DNA of 64,000 nt from NCBI GenBank assembly GCA_031216915.1, contig CM062297.1:177620356-177684355 (forward strand), read 5' to 3'. Position 1 is the stretch's first letter. Every line of letters begins with the position of its first letter. This DNA comes from Pictodentalium vernedei (taxonomy: Eukaryota > Mollusca > Scaphopoda > Dentaliida > Dentaliidae). A program made the translations under genes and the position numbers. Shown piece after piece: positions 21,830 through 34,300 of this stretch. The notes beneath the pieces were generated by a model that worked only from the letters and a program-made list of their open reading frames with translations, was not told the DNA's origin and made no database searches.

Positions 21830-22866
21830 AGAATAACCTAAATTTTAAAATTTTATTTTCTTAATTCAAAGGGCATAAATCAAACTAGTAGAAGAACAGA
21901 AGAAGAAATCAAACCTGACCTGCATTTTATTGCATTTAAGATGGTCGAGAAGTGTGGAAATAATTGGTCACTTACAACAGTTTTTTTTCTATTGGAAGGG
22001 GCATTACTTCTAAACTACAATAAACAGGCAAAAATTAACTAAATAAGGGCCATAACTTGGCTCAGTATGATCAAACTTCACCGTTTTCGAACTCCTTCAA
22101 GACATTGTTAAGAAAGTCTCATACACCAAATATTGACTAAATCAGATATTATTTCTTCAAGTTATCACACTGACAAGATGAAAATGTGAAAAAATTAACT
22201 AATTAAGGGCCATAACTCTGCTCAGTATATCGAACCACACTGGTTAACAAACTTGTTCAAGACTCTGTTAAGAAAAATATAGACAGAATCTGTCAATGTT
22301 TCTTCAAGTTATAATGCTATCAACCTGAAAATGTGCAAATATTAACTAATCAAGGGTCATAACTCTGTTCAATATACTGTACCAGTTTTCGAAGTCGTTC
22401 AAGACATTGTTAAGAAAGTCTCATATCCTAAATCTGTTAATATTTGTTCAAGTTCTCACTCTCGGAGATACAGGTGGTGGTAGGATATAAAAGTATGAAC
22501 AAATTACAACAAAAATAGCCACCATTCAGCAATCTTTAATTTTTTTCTACAAAATTTGACGTGAATCATATTTTCATGTCTGATTAATGTTAAAAATTTG
22601 AAACACCAACATCCAAACATCTCGGAGATACAGGTGGTAATGTATAAAAATATGAAAAAATTACAACAAAAATGGCCGCCATTCAGCCATCTTTAATTTT
22701 TTTTCTTCAACATCTGTCAAGCTTCATATTTTTATAATGTCTAATTAATGTTAAAAATATGAAATACCAATATTCAACCATCTCTGAGATACAGGTGGTA
22801 ACAGGACAAACAGAGTGATGGACACTGACCGATGAAGAGCAATCCATAAGTCATGGTAAACCATGG
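21830..22866 (+). mobile_element. F7 tandem-repeat element
   Basis: The first array is about 2.5 units of about 145-150 bp marked by GGGCCATAACTCTGCTCAGT and TTCAAGACATTGTTAAGAAA. The second array has units of about 160 bp marked by CTCGGAGATACAGGTGGTAA (22461, 22620, 22788). It ends with a simple patch (ACAGAGTGATGGACACTGAC) and the hairpin CATGGTaaACCATG. F3 follows immediately at 22874. The 5' end was not defined. Confidence 0.5.
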
Positions 22867-22873
22867 GGGACAA

Positions 22874-24470
22874 AACAAGAGGCTCCAGGGGGCCTGAGGG
22901 CACTCACCTGACAAGGTAGCCTAAATATCAACCCAGGGAATTGATTTGAACAAGTTGCATCTGCCCCTCCTAAGAAAAGCTTATACCAAATATCCAAAGA
23001 TTCTGACCAGTGTATCTAAAAAAAAAGAATTTTAAAGAATATTCCTCATATTGAACTAAGTAATAATTTGGGCTCCCAAAGCGAGTCCAAATATGAACCC
23101 AGAGACTTGGCTTGGACAAACTTGAATCTCACCCCCTAAGGATGCTGCATACCAAATATCAAAACATTTCGACTGCTGTATCTGAAGAAGAATTTTAAAG
23201 AAAATTCCTCATTTTGAACTAAGTTATAATTCGGGCTCCCACAGTGAGCCCAAATATGAACCTAGGGACTTGGCTTGAACAAACTTGAATATCACCCCCC
23301 TCCCCACCTCCCTAAACATGCTGCATACCAAATATCAAAAGATTCTGAATGGTGGATCTGAAGAATATTTTTAAAGAATGAACCCAGGGACTTGGCTTTA
23401 ACAAACTTACATCTCACCTCCCTGGGGATACTGTATACCAAATATTAAAACATTCTAACTGGTGGATGTGAAGAAGATTTTTGAAGAATATTCCTCATAT
23501 TGAACTAAGTTATAATTCGGGCTTCCACAGGGAGCCCAAACATGAACCCAGGGACTTGGCTTGAACAAACTTGAATCTCTTCCCCATAAAACTTGAATCT
23601 CTCCCCCATAAGGATGCTGCATACCAAATATCAAAAGATTCTGATTGGTGGATCTGAAGAAGATGATTTTTAAAGAATATTCCTCAAACTGCACTAATTT
23701 AAACATTTAGGCCCCATAGAGAGCCCAAATATGGACTCATGGATATGATTTTAGTAAACCTGTGAAACAATCTTCCAAAGATGTTATATGTGAAATTTGA
23801 AAGCTTTTGGAGCAGTGGTTTGGGAGAAGAGTAGTCTTAAATGTTTACCCACAAAGTGTTAAAAAATGCTGACACAGCACTTTTTCAAAGTCCCGAAAAA
23901 ATACCCTATGATAAAACTGATTGCACTTTTTTTTACCACTCCATTCTGTTTGTCTTAAGGAAGCTACACACCAAATAAGAATTCTCAGTGCCATGTAGTT
24001 TTGGAGATATGGGCATTTTAAATATTTTCCATTTTTAGCTCCTGCAGTTCCCATAAAGCGTCAGAAAATTTTTAAAAAAAAAATTAAGTACTTATGACCC
24101 AATAAGCCCTCATATAAAATATGGTTCAAATCAGCTTCTCGGTTTGGAAAATATAAATTTTGGGCAGGGCGAAACTTCTTGCCCCTCCCATGACGACGGC
24201 AAATATAGCTCCCCGAACTTCTCTTGAACAAATCTGAGTCTACACCTCAAAAGTAAGCTGCACACCAAATATCAAGTCTCTGCTACTGCTGGTTCATAAG
24301 AAGATGTTTTAAGATTTAAGCACGCTTTTTGGGCATGGCCCTACCGAGGGATGAGGCAACTTGCTTTGAACAAAATCAAAATGCGATGTCATAACAAACT
24401 ATTATCTCAAATTTCACTTAAATTGGTTCAGCGGTTTTGGAGGAGAAGACGCAAACATCATGTTCACGGA
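22874..24470 (+). mobile_element. F3 tandem-repeat element with rearranged 3' end
   Basis: 5' AACAAG, hairpin AGGCTCCAGGGGGCCT, then CACTCACCTGACAAGG. About 150-bp monomers run to about 24400. The usual 3' segment (GCGGTTTnnGAGGAGAAG) is present but leads into a fold-back (24430-24509) in place of the GGTGAGCT terminus. Confidence 0.65.
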
Positions 24471-24509
24471 CAACGGCATGATGTTTGCGTCTACTCCTTT
24501 AAAACCGCT
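24430..24509. repeat. 33-bp-arm fold-back at the F3 3' end
   Basis: Left arm 24430-24462 and right arm 24477-24509 are complementary with about three mismatches, around a 14-bp loop. The left arm is F3 3' sequence (AGCGGTTTTGGAGGAGAAG); the right arm is its inverted copy. Confidence 0.75.
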
Positions 24510-24941
24510 GTGATCTGTTAAAGAATTACTGTCAACCACTGCATTTCCCACATGTATAGACACTTTTGTCCTCAACACATCCAATACAGGCATCCAATGA
24601 GCTCTATCAAACAAGATATAATAGAATAAATGCTCTGTTTATCACAAGAAGACTGGAAAATGACTGAATTCCTGTTAATTGTATACTCCTGTTAACTGAA
24701 TATTTTTCAAGTTGTTACAAGGTTCCTGCTGTACACAAGCCACAAAATTCAAGGTCATTCAAGGCATTTTTCTAATTATTTTCAAGGCCCCTTCTCACCA
24801 AAATTTAAGGCTATTCAAGGTCAACCGTAATTTTTCATTCAGAAAGTTGGAGCTGTAAATACAGAAAATTAAACCGATTCCGAATTGATAACAAAAATAT
24901 ATGATGAGCTTTATAAGTAAAAGGTGGTCCATCATTTTTTT

Positions 24942-25002
24942 TTAGATTAATACATAGTTCAAGCTTCTTGATTCAAGAAGCTCGAACAATGTATTAATCT
25001 AA
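24942..25002. repeat. short palindrome
   Basis: TTAGATTAATACAT...AAGCTTCTTGA faces TCAAGAAGCT...ATGTATTAATCTAA. Arms of about 29 bp with two mismatches, almost no loop. Confidence 0.75.
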
Positions 25003-25359
25003 AACAATTATAAATTTCTAGTTGGAATAAAAAAAAATATGATTCTTATTTCTCAGAATGCAGTTATTTTCCGATATCAGTGATAGGGAAACCTCAAAGG
25101 ATTTGTTTTGTTGGTGTTAACACTGCTCAATAAGTACTTACAGGAGTTCTTTGAATATCCAGGTGTTAAGTTCAACAACCAATCAATGAATGTGTGCTGA
25201 ACTCAGTGACTATATATTTTTTCAACCCAAGATTTAGAATATTCTGAAAATTGGAGAACAACACTATTTTTATTGACTCGAGAGAAAACATTCAATAGCT
25301 TTGAGTGATTGAAAACTTAAGAGATATTCTATTTATTAATTTACCCTGCACTTGCTCAG

Positions 25360-25790
25360 TCAATCTGAATATTTTTGTTCAATATGGAATTTGCAGTTCA
25401 CCAAGTCACAATAAACAAACGTCTTGTCATCGGTTGAATTTCCCAAACTAAGCATCCATCGAACAGTTTTTAACACAAATAAGAGAATAACCTTCTGGAA
25501 TGTATTAGAAATCTTATTGCAGCTATTGTAACTGTAGTGGCTGTCAACACATTTCATGACACATATTATTTCAGCATTTTGGACATCAACTGGTGTCACA
25601 AAATCTGGTGAACTGACTTTGGACTCAGCATCAACTTTGGATTTTTGATACAGTTTTTGTTAGAGCCATGTGCTTCTCCGATTTTGAGTGTGACCCGAGG
25701 GAACTTTCTCCCATTCTTGTAACTAAGAATATACTTTTGCAAAGCTTGCATTTCGCTACACTGGAGTCGTCTGGTACTGGCTGAATCCAA
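25360..25790 (-). pseudogene. hAT transposase fragment
   Basis: Two minus-strand frames. 25790-25596 begins MDSASTRRLQCSEMQALQKY. 25599-25360 contains VQNAEIICVMKCVDSHYSYN followed by SCNKISNTFQ. The AExxxxLKxVxSHYSYxS pattern is a recognisable segment of hAT-family proteins of the kind flanked by CAGGGTTCC-type ends. The frames are offset and lack the rest of the transposase (no dimerisation domain), so this is a remnant. Confidence 0.5.
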
Positions 25791-26284
25791 CTTTTGTAAA
25801 GGGACAACCTAACCCACTCCTCGTGAAAGGTACATTTGCCTAGCTAAAATTTTTCAATTTCATTCATTTTTTCTAGCAGCACATTTTCGTTCCAACAAAT
25901 GACATGTTCACAACAGAAATGGATGTATCAGCCAATCAAACAGCATGCTAGATTTTGCATTGCTGGGTCACTCTTAATATAGCAATGAACCTTTCAATAC
26001 GGGTATGCCTAAATACTGCAATCACACAAAATGATATGCAACCACCCAAAATCGTATGCAATCACATGAAATCATGTGCAACCACATGTATGGAATTGAA
26101 CAAATATGTGAGACTGTTATTAAACCTGTGGAATGGGGGGGGGGGGGGGGAGGGGGGGGGGAATTTCAAGGCTTCAAAACAAACTTCCCAGGTCCCTTTT
26201 CAAAATGCCAGGCTAATCATGGCCTTGAATGATATTTTAAAAATTAAGGCCATCCAAGGCTTTCAAGGCAATGCAGGAGCCCTG

Positions 26285-26853
26285 TGTTAATTTCATATGG
26301 AACTGTTCAACAGACATTTATCTTTTATTTTCCTTTTTTTTAATTGTGGTACCATACACACCAAAAATATGTGCCAGGCAAGATCTTTGCGAAAAAATCA
26401 TTCATGCGAAGTGATAGATTCTAGTGCCCGGCAGTACCATCTGCTGTAAGACTAAACACATTGCCTAGTCGTATATCAACTGTCATGAATATTGGTCTTT
26501 GCTAAACAATAGCAGACTTGCGTTTTTTTCAGCTTTTTTTGCGTCAACACTGCTGATTGCCATCCCATTTACAGAGGATGCTTTCAGAATCTGTGGCACT
26601 ATCATGGCTGCCATTGGCAACAGAAAAATATTCTACAATGACAGCAGAAAAAATAGTTTTTCCCTCTTTGGCATGTCACCTTGTGATGAGCCACAGTATG
26701 TATCCTGTTCAGATGAATGATCTTTTCATGCCAATTGGAGCAAACTGATTACTTTTTTAAAGGCTGAAGTGCCCAGAAAGTGAAGGCACTAGTTCAGCAC
26801 AATGGCCCGATCACAATGGGTGAGAGTATAGGAACCAGTTTTGGGATTTTAGA
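26285..26853. other. anonymous intron sequence
   Basis: No recognised feature. Two overlapping plus-strand frames of 63-73 codons at 26499-26748 have no family resemblance that I can see. Confidence 0.4.
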
Positions 26854-26866
26854 CATATTTGTATAT

Positions 26867-27270
26867 TTTTTTTTTTATTAGTAGGGTTTAACGACACATT
26901 AACAGCCAGGGTCACATCATGTCGGTGACAGTTTTACAGGTGGAGAAAGCCAGAGTACCCAGAGAGAACCACCGAGCAACGACGAGCAGCTGTCAGCTCT
27001 CCAACATCGTAACTCTGAACTCTGGACCGCAGCACAGGAAGGGTTAGATTGGTTGAAGACATGCACACCTTTGACGTGCAGTACGCCTTAGTACACAGCG
27101 TCAACGTGCCCCCATGTAGGCAATCAGGGTTAAGTGCCTTGTCCAAGGACACAACGCGGGAGCACGAAACAGTCGCTGAAATGGTCACCCATCCAACCAC
27201 TAACCGCGCTCAACATTGCTTAACTTCAGTGATCTGAGCAAGAACCGGTTAACGCGATGCCACCGCACCC
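26867..27270 (-). mobile_element. 5S rRNA-headed SINE with 13-bp TSD
   Basis: On the minus strand the head is 5S-rRNA-like: ACCGGTTCTTGCTCAGATCA, CTGAAGTTAAGCA, GGTTAGTGGTTGGATGGGTG, ACC; these hold the internal 5S promoter region. The body (GTCCTTGGACAAGGCACTTA, CCTACATGGGGGCACG, ACGTCAAAGG) is the same as in the tRNA-headed SINEs. The tail is GACCCTGGCTGTTAATGTGT, CGTTAAACCCTA, then A/T-rich. Target duplication CATATTTGTATAT lies at 26854-26866 and 27271-27283. It belongs to the SINE3 type by head; it is not a 5S gene. Confidence 0.9.
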
Positions 27271-27359
27271 CATATTTGTATATAAGGTTGATATGGATGA
27301 ATGGAGTTGGGAGTTTAATTATTCATTTTGCCGTATGAAACATCATTCTACTAATCCTA

Positions 27360-27607
27360 TTAATTGGTTGAGTGCTGGAAACCCATATTTGGGCTTTTCT
27401 CTAAAGTGCAGGAACTGCACCTCAAAGGTTTCAAACTCTGTGGATGCCCTTCATATTATCTTTAAATCTAAATTATTTGCTCTGTTTGGATTTTCCTTAT
27501 TAATATTTATGGGAGAGTGCCTATAGGCACTCTATCATAAACTGTAACAAGGCAAAGACGTGTGAACAAATTTTTATGACTAAAATAATTTAGCACTCCA
27601 CCAGTTA
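27360..27607. mobile_element. palindromic MITE (GTGCCTATAGGCAC family), copy F
   Basis: Ends TTGGTTGAGTGCTGG and AGCACTCCACCAGTTAA. Centre GGGAGAGTGCCTATAGGCAC, then TCT. Sister copies are at 50855, 51275, 52669, 53018 and 53545. No coding capacity. Confidence 0.65.
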
Positions 27608-28582
27608 AAGATGTCAGACTACCTGTGGATACAAGCCTACGATGGCTCGTTCAGTAAGCAAAGTCAGAAAATGTCATAACTCTCACAAAAACAGCATGGT
27701 GGCATGGTCACATATGATTAAGTTCCATAGAGAAGGACAGCATTGGAATATTGAGTTAGGTAATGGTTTGGATATTTTTAGGGATGCACACCACGGTATC
27801 GGGTTTGGTATTACACTTGACTGAGATTTACTGATAGTACCAAAGGGGACTTCACATCAGGAAAATACAGAATAAGTTGTTCTTGTATCATTCTAATACT
27901 GTACAGCACCACAAATGCCACTGCCAATGAGCTCAACAATCACATTCTTTTGCCACCACAAACCATATCTACAGTTAATTTTCTGACTTGTTAAAAACAC
28001 ACCTTTACCTTTAAAGGCCTAATTCGGGCATTTGTGATCTCAGAACCTTGAACATGCCATCTTCAGGAGGTACTGCTGTCAATAGGCAAATCACCTTGGC
28101 AGTGATGTCTCATCAAGTCTTGGCAGCCTGCTAACGCAGCAAAGACTTGGCTAGAAACCACTGCTAAACAACTGGACATCAGAAAAGAAAATCAGTCACC
28201 TCTTTCATGAAAAAGAACCTTTCAACTGCTTTCAAGAATCAACAAGACCTTATAAATAACGAATTTGGGACTGAAAAGAAAATCAGTCTCTTCTTTCATG
28301 AAAAATCCTTCAACTGCTATCGAGCATCAACAAGGCCTTATAAATAGCAGATATAAGAAATTTGGAAAATTCAGATAGTTTCAGTATTCAATGATTGGTT
28401 CCGTGTGGTTTTTCGGCACCACCTTGATATTGGATTTTGGTTTGGTTTTTTTTTGGTATATTGCCCAATTCTAAAATTCCATATGACGGTTCTTTACAAA
28501 AGTCAATCTGAATTTGAAAATGTGATATTAAATGCTCCAATACCATCAGAAAAGATTACTACCAAACTTTAGTCTATATTAC
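27608..28582. other. intron sequence with a 91-bp tandem duplication
   Basis: Mostly anonymous. AAAAGAAAATCAGTCnC with CTTTCATGAAAAA and TCAACAAGnCCTTATAAATA recurs at about 28183 and 28274 (period about 91 bp, diverged). Nothing else recognised. Confidence 0.5.
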
Positions 28583-28672
28583 CTGTAAACTGTCTCCATG
28601 TACATATAACTGAGCTACCAGTGGTGATCGAACATAGCAATTCTCTATTTTCTCTGGTGCAATGTATTCTCC
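28583..28672 (-). CDS. ACSL: ACSL exon d ([11 protein letters not shown])
   Basis: A 90-nt, 30-codon phase-0 exon with acceptor ttttag and donor GTAATA. It encodes [11 protein letters not shown] followed by a segment ending [10 protein letters not shown]. GEYIxPEKIE is one of the most conserved ACSL C-terminal-domain motifs, and the VHGxSLQ stretch that follows is a beta-strand region of that domain. A tandem-repeat element (F3) begins 56 bp to its right, at 28728, so the 3' end of the upstream intron, including the region of its branch point and polypyrimidine tract, abuts repeat DNA. Confidence 0.95.
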
Positions 28673-28727
28673 CTAAAAGTGAATGTTTGCATTAGTACTA
28701 CTCCATGCATTAAATGACATGCAATAA

Positions 28728-30600
28728 AACAAGAGGCCCCACGGGGCCTGAAGTGCTCACCTTGAACAGAACACAATATAAACAGAGTCCAAGAATGAGT
28801 CTACATTTAGCAATCCATCTCCATAGGATACATTGTCAATCCTTGAGTCCTTCAGGAGTGACAAAAATAATCCCAAGCATCATGACATTTCTTCAGTTGA
28901 TCATAATGAAAAATGTGGAGCTCCCCTATGAAGCCCCTTGATACAACAACCTAGGTGGATTAATCGTAATTACACACCTCTAGAGGGTACTGAATACAAA
29001 ATTTCTAATTCTTCAGCTACATGGCCAATTCGGGTTCCCATTTGGAGCCCAAATATTAACCCAGGCTCTCGATTTGAACAAAGTTGAATCTGCTCTCCCT
29101 AGCGATGCTGTATACCAAATATGAAAGCATTCTGACTGTTGGAACTGAAGAAGAAAAATTTTAAAGAAAATTCTTCATATTGCACTAAGTTAAAATGCGT
29201 GCCACCATAGCGAGCCCAAATACCAACCTACGGATCCGATTTGAACATAATGTAAAATGTGGAGCTCCCCTATGAAGCCCCTTGATACAGCCTATGTGGA
29301 TTAATCGTAATTACACACCTCTAGAGGGTACTGAATACAAAATTTCTAAATCTTCAGCTACATGGCCAATTCGGGCTCCCATGGGGAGCCCAAATATTAT
29401 CCCAGGCTCTCGATTTGAACAAAATTGAATCTGCTCTCCCTAGCAATGTTGTATACCAAATATGAAAGCATTCTGACTGTTGCATCTGAAGAAGAAAAAT
29501 TTTAAAGAAAATTCTTCAGATTGCATTAAGTTAAAATTTGTGCCACCATAGCGAGCCCAAATATTAACCTACGGACCCGATTTGAACAAACTTGAATCTC
29601 CATCAATAGAGAGCCCAAATATTAACCCAGGGACCAGATTTTACCCCCCCCCCCCCCCCCCCCCCCTAGATTTATATCAAACATGAAAGCATTCAGACTG
29701 GTGGATCTGAAGAAGATTTTTAAAGAAATTCCCTCATATTGCACTAAGTTAAAAATCAGGCTCCCACAGAGAGCCCAAATATTAACCCAGGGACTCGATT
29801 TGAACATACATGAATCTGACCCGCCTAGAGATGTAGTATACCAAATATGAAAGAATTCTGACTGGTGAATCTGAAGACGATTTTTAAAGAAATTCCCTCA
29901 TATTGCATCAAGTTAAAATTTGAGCTCAGACCAATTTTTGTAGAAATCCAATTATTTATTTATTTATAAGGGTTTAACGACACATAACAACCAAGGTCAT
30001 ATCGTGACAGTGACAGTTTTACAGGTGGAGGAAGCCGGAGTACCCGGAGAGAACCACTGAGCAACGATGAGCAACTGCCAGCTTCCCAACATCGTAACTC
30101 TGCACTGCAGGGTTAGATTGGTTGAAGACATGCCATGAGCACCATCGGCGTGCAGTACACCTCAATACACGGCATCATCATGCCCCCATGAGGACAATCG
30201 GGGTGAAGTGCCTTGCCCAATGACACAACACGGGAGTCCAAATCGATCGCTCAGACAATCATCTATCCAAGGACTAACCTGGCTTGAAGTTGCTTAACTT
30301 CGGTGATCTGATGAGAACCGGTTACTGTAACGCCACCATGCCCCCCATAGAAATCCAATAAAAAATGTAGGAAGAGTAAAGCGGACAAGCCTTTGTGATG
30401 GAAATTTTGCTATTTCCAAGGGCCGTAACCACACACAATTTGTCACATCAAAAATTACTGATCACATGCACATCTACACTTGATACTGATACATCAGACC
30501 AAGTTTCGTAAAAATCCACTGAAAACTGTAGGTGTAGTTAAGGGGACGAAAACCATTTCAATATCCCCCTCCCAACTTAGTCGGTGGAGGATAAAAATAA
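28728..30600 (+). mobile_element. F3-type tandem-repeat element, 3' end unresolved
   Basis: 5' AACAAG with hairpin AGGCCCCACGGGGCCT, then GTGCTCACCTTGAAC. The core mixes about 150-bp F3 monomers with a larger repeated block of about 345 bp (AAAATGTGGAGCTCCCCTAT at about 28910 and 29255). A C25-type tract at 29643-29667 interrupts one monomer. A 5S SINE is inserted at 29953-30347. No GGTGAGCT end was found before 30600. Confidence 0.6.
29953..30347 (-). mobile_element. 5S rRNA-headed SINE with 12-bp TSD
   Basis: Minus-strand 5S-like head (ACCGGTTCTCATCAGATCAC, CGAAGTTAAGCAACTTC), shared SINE body (TTGGGCAAGGCACTTCACCC, GCCGATGGTGCTC) and tail (GACCTTGGTTGTTATGTGTC, GTTAAACCCTTATAAATAA). Target duplication TAGAAATCCAAT lies at 29941-29952 and 30348-30359. 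Confidence 0.88.
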
Positions 30601-31139
30601 TAATACTTCTCAAAAAAGTCTTATTTTCTTTCCAATTTACTGAATCAAAGATACCCAAGTGCACTGAAAGTACTTGAAGATCCATCTTTGAATTACCACG
30701 GTCATTACGTGTACAGTCCCTGTAAAAGTAGTCTTCCAAATTACCCCAGTTGTTACATATGATTACATAATACAGTCACTGTTCATCCGATTCAATTAAG
30801 ATCCCTGTGTCTATTTATAGAGGAACTTTTTATGAGTGGGCGGATCTAATTAATAGGGTTTTTCAGCACTGGTCTGATAAAGCATAACACATAACACTTT
30901 TGAGATGTTATTTATAACCTTTCTGACAACTTTTATTTATCAAATGTTATTAAATATCTTTTTGAAATTTATTCTGTATTTTGTTATAATTTATTGGGAA
31001 TGCATATATATCAATATATTCAATTAATTGTAATTTGTAACAAAAACAAAACATCACATTAAAATAATCTTGGCATATAAAGTTCAAATGGAGAAATATT
31101 CAAGTCTAATTACTGTGTAATAATCATTTTTGCATTTAA

Positions 31140-31373
31140 CACTTTACGTGACACAACTGTAAAAATCGGCCATACACGAAATTCGTCATTCCCATTTTTT
31201 TTTAGGTTTTTATCTTAATTTTTTGCTTCCAAAGCGTATCTTATGACTTCTGATTGAAACGAGTCCGAAGCGTCAGTTTCAATCAGGGGTCATAAGCTGT
31301 GTTTTGGAGGCAAAAAATATTTTGACAACTGTTGTCTTCTACTTTAACTAAGGTTAGATAAACGGTTTATCGG
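31140..31373. mobile_element. diverged piggyBac-like MITE, copy 3
   Basis: TTAA flanks at 31136-31139 and 31374-31377. Termini CACTTTACGTGAC and GGTTAGATAAACGGTTTATC are diverged versions of the CCCTTTACC family. The same central theme is present (CTTATGACTTCTGATTGAAA...TTTCAATCAGGGGTCATAAG). It is a related but older or distinct subfamily. Confidence 0.6.
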
Positions 31374-31377
31374 TTAA

Positions 31378-34300
31378 CCCTTTACCCATCAGTTCAGAAG
31401 TACTGTCCAGATTCTTGCACAAAAGCCTACACCTTTGCTTCTGAAATATAGCTTTTGCTCCCTCCTTTGCAACTAGTCTGGGGGACTGGGCTAGTTTCAG
31501 TTAGGGGTCATAAATTATATTTTGAAACAGAATCATGTAAAAAGTACTGTCCGGGTCGACGCTTTTTGGCCGATTTGGCCCGCGCTTTAAGTTTTGCGCT
31601 TTTCGACCCACGCTTTTCGGCCTCGCCGGGTCTGGCGCCCTTCGGCCTCAGGATGTTCGGATGGGATAATGTAATAATATATAAAGAAAATTAATTCATT
31701 TTTATGATTTATTTCAAGTTATCAACTAAAACTATTCAATACATATTTACATCATCAACACAAACAAGACTGACAACAAATCGAGATATAATTGATCGCC
31801 TTCTATTTCAGTTATGACCGCTTATGATCTGCCCATATTAATACTGTCGAAAATAATTTTAATATTTTATTTGCAATGTCCGGTTTCCGTTTTTGAATGC
31901 ACTCAAATTAAATTGCGTTCCGGCAACAACATAATTATGCTGAAAAATAACTTTTAACTTTCTGTGGAACTAGAGGTGGTGTCAGTAGGCCTATCTCTGC
32001 GATAGGCGACATGTGATCCCCGACATGTGGTGGGGGGACTTTAAACTATAAGGGTATCGAAGCCTGCTCTTTCTGGATGTCGTCTCGGCACATGTACATA
32101 CGGCAATCTTAGGTGGAAAAGACAGCTATCCAGTATTAAGAAAACAACACTCCAACACATGGTCTTTCAGTGTGCTGCAAGACACGGGGCTGTAGAAATT
32201 GGGTTTTTTCAGCTATCTATTCAAAACACCGCTGGACGTTTTCCAAAAAATTGTCGCAAAAAAAAAATTCAAGATTTGTTGTGGTGTAAAGTCTACAAAG
32301 AGTTAAATGGTAGGAAGTCGCCGATGGGAGAAGTCGGCCAAAAATAAAGTCTGCAACTGAAGTATGCCCCTAAGTCGGTCCACGGATTAAATCGGCCCAG
32401 GGCTGTTTCGTAGTGCTAATATACATGTGCACGGTTAACTTAAGTGACAGGCTGAATGTTAAAAATTGAATTTTTTCTCATTGTGTTGCAACTATTTGTT
32501 GGAAAACACCACACGAGCGCTGTCTTTTCCTATAAATAGATTCAAAATAATTTCAATGTTTGTCGTAGTGCTAATAAAATTGTTAAATGGTAGGTCGAAT
32601 GTTAGAAACAAAATTTTCTTTACAAGTAGCAGTGCAAATATAAAAGTATATAGATATACATAATTGTAATTCAATTTAACCAGTTTCTGATGTTGGAAAT
32701 TTCAAAAGAATAAACTTTATAGGAGTAATTTATGATTTGTCTTTTATTGCCACCAGTCAGTGTTTTCATTGCGATCAGAGGCTGTTTCAGAAACAATCAG
32801 TAGCTACTGTCGGCTCTTGTTTTACATCTTTGGAAGGGTAATTAAAAGATTAGTTCGGATTAGGAAATGTTATTACTCCCAAATTTTATTGCTGCCGCAA
32901 GAACTCAATAATTGATCATGTTAAGTGTTGTGATATATTCAGTTATATTACAACAGCCTGGGTCTACTTTTCTCAGTGGTCCAAAGCAATAAACCTCAAG
33001 CTATACGCATCGTTTTTTAACGAAATATAAAATATATGTATGTTTCTTCTAATTTTGCTGAGTTCAGACGGGAAACTGAAAACTCTCCCAAATTCTGCCA
33101 ATTTATAATTTTTAACTGATCTCAGATACATTCAGACACATCGCGTCCCATCTCGCCACATGAAGAAGGTTCTCTGCTAAAACACTCGAGGAGTGAGGTT
33201 TCCACTCACAAAATATGCTCTCAGCTTTGGTGGAAAAGGGACACCGAACACAACATATTTCTGCAGATGGACTGCAGGTTGTCGTTCAAAGGACCCTCAG
33301 TTCAATGAAATGCTTCTTTCACATGTGTTAAGACGATATATGTGTGAAAATTCCACTCTGTTAGTGCTTCTGTTTAGAATTTCTCTCCATGTACCGTTGA
33401 TGGGTTCCAGGATATCCACAATTACAGTCTTGGTCATCCACAGTGTTTTCAAAGGCCCTGCATGGTTCAATATTAAATATTCTGTTCACCTGAAGAATGG
33501 GTGCCCACATGCTGGACGAAACTGTGTTGGAGAGGAACTGACTCAGATTTCTCACCCCACGTGTTATTCAATCATAATAGACGATTTCAGCATAGCGCCA
33601 TCTTACATCCGGGAACCGATATGTAGGTGCACGTGCGGTTTGTTTATCAAATTTGGTTCCAAATCTGAAATCAGTCTGGAAATCATTTTGGTCTGTCAGG
33701 AAATTTTGTTCCGCCCCATACGGCGAGGAGCAATACCTATATCGCACTTGCATATCCCCCTTGATGCTGCGTAAGATTCCCACCCCACCCAAGTTCACCG
33801 GGATTTTTTTAATAGGCCTAGGCCCACAAATAGTAGGCTTACAGCAACACTGAACATTAGGAGACAGAAACACAGGCATTAAATGTTTGTGTTGTTGGCC
33901 TACGCAACTGCACTCTCTGATGGCAAGATGGTAGGCCTATAACAGTTGCCTCTCTGCCTCCATTGAATTTGTACTTAGACCCCCCCCCCCCCCCCCCATC
34001 CCGACCGGCTCGTTCTCTGCACACCTTGAAATACAACATTACCCGTTGAACACTTATTTTTTATTGAGAAATGTTGTATATCATCGTCGGATTAAATGGG
34101 ATGTCGTCATTCGGAGTTGCTGTGCATCCCGCCCCCAGGTTCCACTGCCTAGTCTAACCATAGACATCTGGAGATCTGATTAATATCACATCACTCCCAA
34201 CGTCACACCTCCATCTCCATCTTATATATGCCCACCACACACACTTCCAAAATAAATAACACACAGATCTGTGTATTATATATTTCGGTGGGGGGGGGGG

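Larger units (their letters stand above)
24718..26284 (-). mobile_element. hAT-like element with decayed transposase
   Basis: Termini CAAGGTTCCTGCTGT and GCAGGAGCCCTG are inverted, each followed inward by repeated TTCAAGGC / TTCAAGGT motifs typical of one hAT group. The 8-bp target duplication is not clear. Contains a transposase remnant (25360-25790), a palindrome (24942-25002) and a G-tract (26132-26161). Confidence 0.6.

Noticed and set aside
33193-33774. 193-codon plus-strand frame, the longest in the window
   Set aside because: No recognisable domain, no splice context that fits, overlapping frames of similar quality on the other strand, and no relatives here. Cannot be defended as a gene.
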